DNA of 64,000 nt. It comes from Bin87 sp026710825. Its GTDB lineage: Bacteria; Chloroflexota; Dehalococcoidia; Lucifugimonadales; UBA3495. The notes beneath the pieces are model-generated. The model searched no databases, was not told the origin of the DNA, and was given only the letters and a program-made list of their open reading frames with translations. Of this stretch, positions 60,555 through 64,000 are shown one piece after another; within the stretch, counting starts at the first letter, position 1; each line of letters opens with the position of its first letter. Location of the stretch: assembly GCA_965232815.1 (NCBI GenBank), contig OZ247427.1, positions 2,170,001-2,234,000 on the forward strand, in the 5' to 3' direction. Made by a program: the position numbers and the translations under genes.

Positions 60555-63500
60555 ATGCCGTCCATGAGTAAGCCGAGCTTCAAGCAAATCACCGAGGACT
60601 ACTTCACGACGCTGCAGCAAGTCGGACGCTCTGGCGGCGCGACCGGTGAGCGTTCTCTGTATGGCCCCCTCGCCAACCTGCTGAACGCAGTAGGAAGCAC
60701 GCTGAGACCAAAGGTCTTCTGCGTCCAGGAACTCGCCGACCAGGGCGCAGGTCATCCCGACTTTGGCCTGTACACGACGCGGCAGGTGCAAAAGGGCACT
60801 CCGAAATCGGGGCAAAAGCCGGAACGCGGGGTGATAGAAGTCAAATCAGTCGAGGACGACGCACGGCTAACTGCCCAGAGTGACCAGGTCGCCGGCTACT
60901 GGCTGGGTTACCGGCAGGTGCTGGTGACCAACGCGCGCGACTTCGTGCTGGTGGGCGAGGACGCCGCCGGCAACCCGGTCCGCCTGGAATCCCTGCGGCT
61001 GGCGGATTCGGCGGCGCAGTTCGACGCGAAGCTGGAACATCCGATGGCCTTCGCCAACGAGGTCGGCCCCGGGCTGGGCGAGTACCTGACCCGCGTGCTG
61101 TCCCACGCCGCGTCGCTGTCCGAGCCGAAGGACGTGGCGTGGCTGCTGGCGTCCTACGCCCGCGACGGGTTGGCAAGGGTTGAACATGCCGGCGATGCCA
61201 CGTCGCTGGCCACATTGCGGCAGGCGCTTGAAGATTCGCTGGGGGTGCAGTTCGACGGCGATCAGGGCGCGGCTGTCTTCCGGTCCACACTGGTGCAGAC
61301 CCTCTTCTACGGCGTCTTCTCCGCCTGGGTGCTGTGGGCGCGGCAGACACCCAAACCGGACGGCCTCTTCAACTGGCACGACGCGGTCTGGCATCTGCGG
61401 GCGCCGGTGCTGCGCGCGTTGTTCCAGCAGCTATCCGACCCCGGGAAGTTGCAGCCGCTGGGACTGGTGGAGGTGCTGGACTGGACCGCCGCCGCGCTCA
61501 ACCGGGTGGAACGGGACGCCTTCTTTGCGAAGTTCAGCGAGGGCGAGGCCGTGCCCTACTTCTACGAACCCTTCCTGCAGGCATTCGACCCCGACCTGCG
61601 CAAGCAGCTTGGCGTCTGGTACACGCCCGCCGAGGTGGTGCGCTACATGGTGGCGCGAGTGGACAAGGCGCTGAAAGACGACCTTGGCATCCCCGACGGG
61701 CTGGCCGGCGAGAACGTGTACGTGCTTGATCCCTGCTGCGGCACCGGCGCGTACCTGGCCGAGGTTCTCCGCCGCATCGCCGCCAACCTGCGGGACAAGG
61801 GACTCGGCGCGCTCACCGGCGCGCAGGTCAAACAGGCGGCCACCCAGCGCGTCTTCGGCTTCGAGATCATGCCGGCCCCCTTCGTGGTGGCGCACCTGCA
61901 GGTCGGCCTCGCCATGCAGGAATTGGACGCCCCGCTGTCCGACGACGGCGACGAACGGGCCGGCGTCTTCCTCACCAACGCGCTGACGGGCTGGGAGCCC
62001 ACGGTGCAGAAGCCCCTGCCCTTTCCCGAACTGGAGCAGGAACGAGAGCGCGCCGAACGGGTCAAGCAGGACACGCCGGTGCTGGTCATCCTGGGCAACC
62101 CGCCCTACAACGGCTTTGCCGGCATGGCCGTAGACGAGGAACGCGAACTGTCCCAGGCCTACCGCACCACCAGGCAGGTACGGCGTCCCGAAGGCCAGGG
62201 GCTGAATGACCTCTACGTGCGCTTCTTCCGCATGGCCGAGCGACGCATCGCGGAGAAGACCGGCCAGGGCGTGGTGTGCTTCATCTCCAACTACTCTTGG
62301 CTGGACGGTCTCTCCTTCACCGGCATGCGCGAACGCTACCTGGAGGCCTTCGACGCCATCCGCATCGACAATCTGCACGGCGACCGCATCATTTCAGAGT
62401 ACGCGCCTGACGGGCACACCAGCGAAACGGTCTTCGCATTGCAGGGGCAATCTCCCGGCATCAAGGTCGGCACGAGCATCACGCTGCTATCCAAGTCATC
62501 GGCGGCCGAATCAAAGGACAAACGCATCCTGTACCGTGACTTCCATCAGGCGCGGGCGGACGAAAGGCGTATGGCTTTGCTGCGAAGTCTTGAGGCCCCC
62601 GACATTGATTCAGGCTATTCGCCAATGAACTGCAACCTTTCCCTGGGTTTGCCGTTCAAACCCATGGCGGTCAGCGACGGTTGGCAGGACTGGCCATCGC
62701 TGCCGGATTTGTTCCCGACGTCATTCCCGGGCGTGAAAACCAGCCGCGACGGTTTCTTGGTCGACGTTGACCTCGACCACCTGCAGCATCGAGTCGCTGA
62801 CTACTTCAACGCCGACCTGGGCCACGAAGAGATCACGCGCCGCTATCCCGGCGTGATGAAGCCCACCGCACGGTTCAACGCCCGCACCGTCCGCGACCAG
62901 TTGGTTAAGTGCGGCGGGCCGGCCGAGGACGGTTTCGTCCGCTATGCCTACCGTCCGTTCGACAACCGCTGGCTCTACTGGGACGCCGATGGCACGCTGC
63001 TGGATCGCCCCCGCGCCGATTACAAGCCGCACGTTTTCGAGGGGAACTTGTGGCTGGTGGCCCAGCATAAACCGCGTAGGGAATGGGGATCAGCGCAAGT
63101 CATCACCCATATGGGTTGCATTGACCTGATGGACCGCAGCGCCACCTGCACCCCAATGTGGCTTTTGGACGACGGCCTCGACATCGACGGTACTGACTCG
63201 CAACACCGCCCCAACCTGTCGCTCGCCGCGCAACACTATCTGGGACGCCTGGGGTTGGGCGCTGAGGACCTGTTCCACCACGTCATCGCCACGCTGCACG
63301 ATCCCGAGTACCGCACCACCAACGCCGGCGCCCTGCGCATGGAGTGGCCACGCATCCCGCTGCCCGGCTGGCCCGACGGCGACGCTCACGGCGCGGCTGA
63401 TGCACTGGCGGAATCGGCGGCGCGAGGCCGGCAGTTGGCCGCCCTGCTGGACTCCGATACCCCCGTCGCCGGCGTGACCACCGGCGCGCTGCGTCCCGAA

Positions 63501-63917
63501 CTCGCCGCCATCGCCGTGCCCACGACGACGGACGGCGGCAACATGGCGGGCGAGGACTTCGTGGTGTCCGCCGGCTGGGGACACTTCGGCACGGGCGATG
63601 CCGTCATGCCTGGCCAGGGCAGAATCGTGGAACGCGACTACACGGACAAGGAACGAGCCGAGCTGACCGACGCCATCCCGACGCTGCACGACACCACCTA
63701 CGACGTGTATCTGAACGACCGTGCCTACTGGCGCAACGTCCCCGCCGCCGTCTGGAACTACCAGCTCGGGGGCTACCAGGTTCTCAAGAAGTGGCTGTCC
63801 TACCGCGAGAGCAAGGTGCTGAGCCGCCCTTTGTTGCCGGAAGAAGTTCAACACTTTACGGACACGGCGCGACGGATCGCTGCGATCCTAAAGGTGACGA
63901 AACAGCTTCAGAACTGA
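60555..63917 (+). CDS. Type ISP-like restriction-modification enzyme (nuclease-methyltransferase)
   Basis: Single-chain enzyme (1120 aa; a start at 60564 is also possible). Residues about 60-110 hold an Mrr-like nuclease motif: GHPDF with D69 and VIEVKS with E95 and K97. Residues 110-370 are helical and contain no helicase motifs. The gamma-class N6-adenine methyltransferase follows: motif I DPCCGTG (392-398) and NPPY (515-518). The C-terminal third (about 650-1120) is probably the target recognition region. Known type ISP enzymes (LlaGI, about 1580 aa) have a RecA-like helicase between nuclease and methyltransferase; this is shorter and lacks it. It would methylate and cut at a site set by the C-terminal part. 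Neighbouring repeats and a dead transposase suggest a mobile or defence region. Confidence 0.88.
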   Translation: MPSMSKPSFKQITEDYFTTLQQVGRSGGATGERSLYGPLANLLNAVGSTLRPKVFCVQELADQGAGHPDFGLYTTRQVQKGTPKSGQKPERGVIEVKSVEDDARLTAQSDQVAGYWLGYRQVLVTNARDFVLVGEDAAGNPVRLESLRLADSAAQFDAKLEHPMAFANEVGPGLGEYLTRVLSHAASLSEPKDVAWLLASYARDGLARVEHAGDATSLATLRQALEDSLGVQFDGDQGAAVFRSTLVQTLFYGVFSAWVLWARQTPKPDGLFNWHDAVWHLRAPVLRALFQQLSDPGKLQPLGLVEVLDWTAAALNRVERDAFFAKFSEGEAVPYFYEPFLQAFDPDLRKQLGVWYTPAEVVRYMVARVDKALKDDLGIPDGLAGENVYVLDPCCGTGAYLAEVLRRIAANLRDKGLGALTGAQVKQAATQRVFGFEIMPAPFVVAHLQVGLAMQELDAPLSDDGDERAGVFLTNALTGWEPTVQKPLPFPELEQERERAERVKQDTPVLVILGNPPYNGFAGMAVDEERELSQAYRTTRQVRRPEGQGLNDLYVRFFRMAERRIAEKTGQGVVCFISNYSWLDGLSFTGMRERYLEAFDAIRIDNLHGDRIISEYAPDGHTSETVFALQGQSPGIKVGTSITLLSKSSAAESKDKRILYRDFHQARADERRMALLRSLEAPDIDSGYSPMNCNLSLGLPFKPMAVSDGWQDWPSLPDLFPTSFPGVKTSRDGFLVDVDLDHLQHRVADYFNADLGHEEITRRYPGVMKPTARFNARTVRDQLVKCGGPAEDGFVRYAYRPFDNRWLYWDADGTLLDRPRADYKPHVFEGNLWLVAQHKPRREWGSAQVITHMGCIDLMDRSATCTPMWLLDDGLDIDGTDSQHRPNLSLAAQHYLGRLGLGAEDLFHHVIATLHDPEYRTTNAGALRMEWPRIPLPGWPDGDAHGAADALAESAARGRQLAALLDSDTPVAGVTTGALRPELAAIAVPTTTDGGNMAGEDFVVSAGWGHFGTGDAVMPGQGRIVERDYTDKERAELTDAIPTLHDTTYDVYLNDRAYWRNVPAAVWNYQLGGYQVLKKWLSYRESKVLSRPLLPEEVQHFTDTARRIAAILKVTKQLQN

Positions 63918-63930
63918 GGACGGCTCAAGA

Positions 63931-64000
63931 ATGATCTACGATGTACAGAGACTGGTGAAGAACTGTCTCACGGCGTTGCCCGTGGCCTGTGAAGGCGTTT
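63931..64000 (+). CDS. Start of an unidentified gene, cut by window end
   Basis: ATG at 63931 after GAGGA, 13 bases behind the previous stop. Open to the window end (MIYDVQRLVKNCLTALPVAC...). Probably the next gene of the restriction-modification region, too short to identify. Confidence 0.45.
   Translation, partial: MIYDVQRLVKNCLTALPVACEGV

Overview
The window is a high-GC bacterial chromosome segment, densely coded on both strands. The mix of genes suggests a Chloroflexota-type bacterium, perhaps of the SAR202/Dehalococcoidia side: dipeptide-type ABC importers with lipoprotein binding proteins, F420/FMN-type oxidoreductases, a xanthine-dehydrogenase-family trimer, split transketolase, DUF1800/DUF1501 proteins and a hopanoid locus. 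This placement is an inference from gene content only; no rRNA or other phylogenetic anchor is present.

Layout. 1-5.8 kb (minus): an ABC peptide-type importer operon, binding protein - permease - permease - second binding protein (cut by the window edge). 6.2-15 kb: a luciferase-like oxidoreductase, a GYD-domain protein, thiD, ileS, mutM, and a 700-residue fusion of a DapA-type aldolase, an MfnB-type (furan phosphate) synthase and a TusA-like domain. 15.5-20 kb: a small hypothetical gene, then the FAD, 2Fe-2S and molybdopterin subunits of a xanthine-dehydrogenase-like enzyme. 20-27.9 kb: a PPOX-family flavoprotein, SbcC, an ABC exporter pair, ffh and the end of a four-gene repair/amidohydrolase operon (alkA, thpR, mug-like, amidohydrolase; ending at 29.35 kb). 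29.5-32.7 kb: two-subunit transketolase and citrate synthase. 32.7-35.7 kb: two histidine-rich exported proteins, with an IS66-type element (8-bp target duplication) inserted just upstream of them. 35.8-43 kb: DUF1800 - DUF1501 - NHL operon, small hypotheticals, a BenD-like short-chain dehydrogenase and a Rieske oxygenase. 43.57 kb: tRNA-Ser(UGA).

43.7-57.9 kb is one unbroken minus-strand run of 13 closely spaced or overlapping genes behind a good promoter (57940-57968): polyprenyl diphosphate synthase, hpnH, hpnG, hpnA, squalene-hopene cyclase, yjbQ, hpnC, hpnD, hpnE, class II aldolase, NAD-dependent epimerase, nucleoside hydrolase, and an alkaline-phosphatase-superfamily hydrolase. The first nine make hopanoids (farnesyl-PP to squalene, squalene to hopene, then adenosylhopane and its phosphorolysis, with yjbQ of unknown role). 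The last four are candidates for side-chain processing.

58.2-64 kb: an M20-type peptidase, a repeat-rich stretch with a 4 x 23-bp tandem array, a broken transposase, and a 1120-residue nuclease-methyltransferase of the type ISP kind followed by the start of another gene. This end looks like accessory DNA. Main points of interest are the three-domain fusion, the extended hopanoid run, and the IS insertion whose effect on the neighbouring genes can be read directly.
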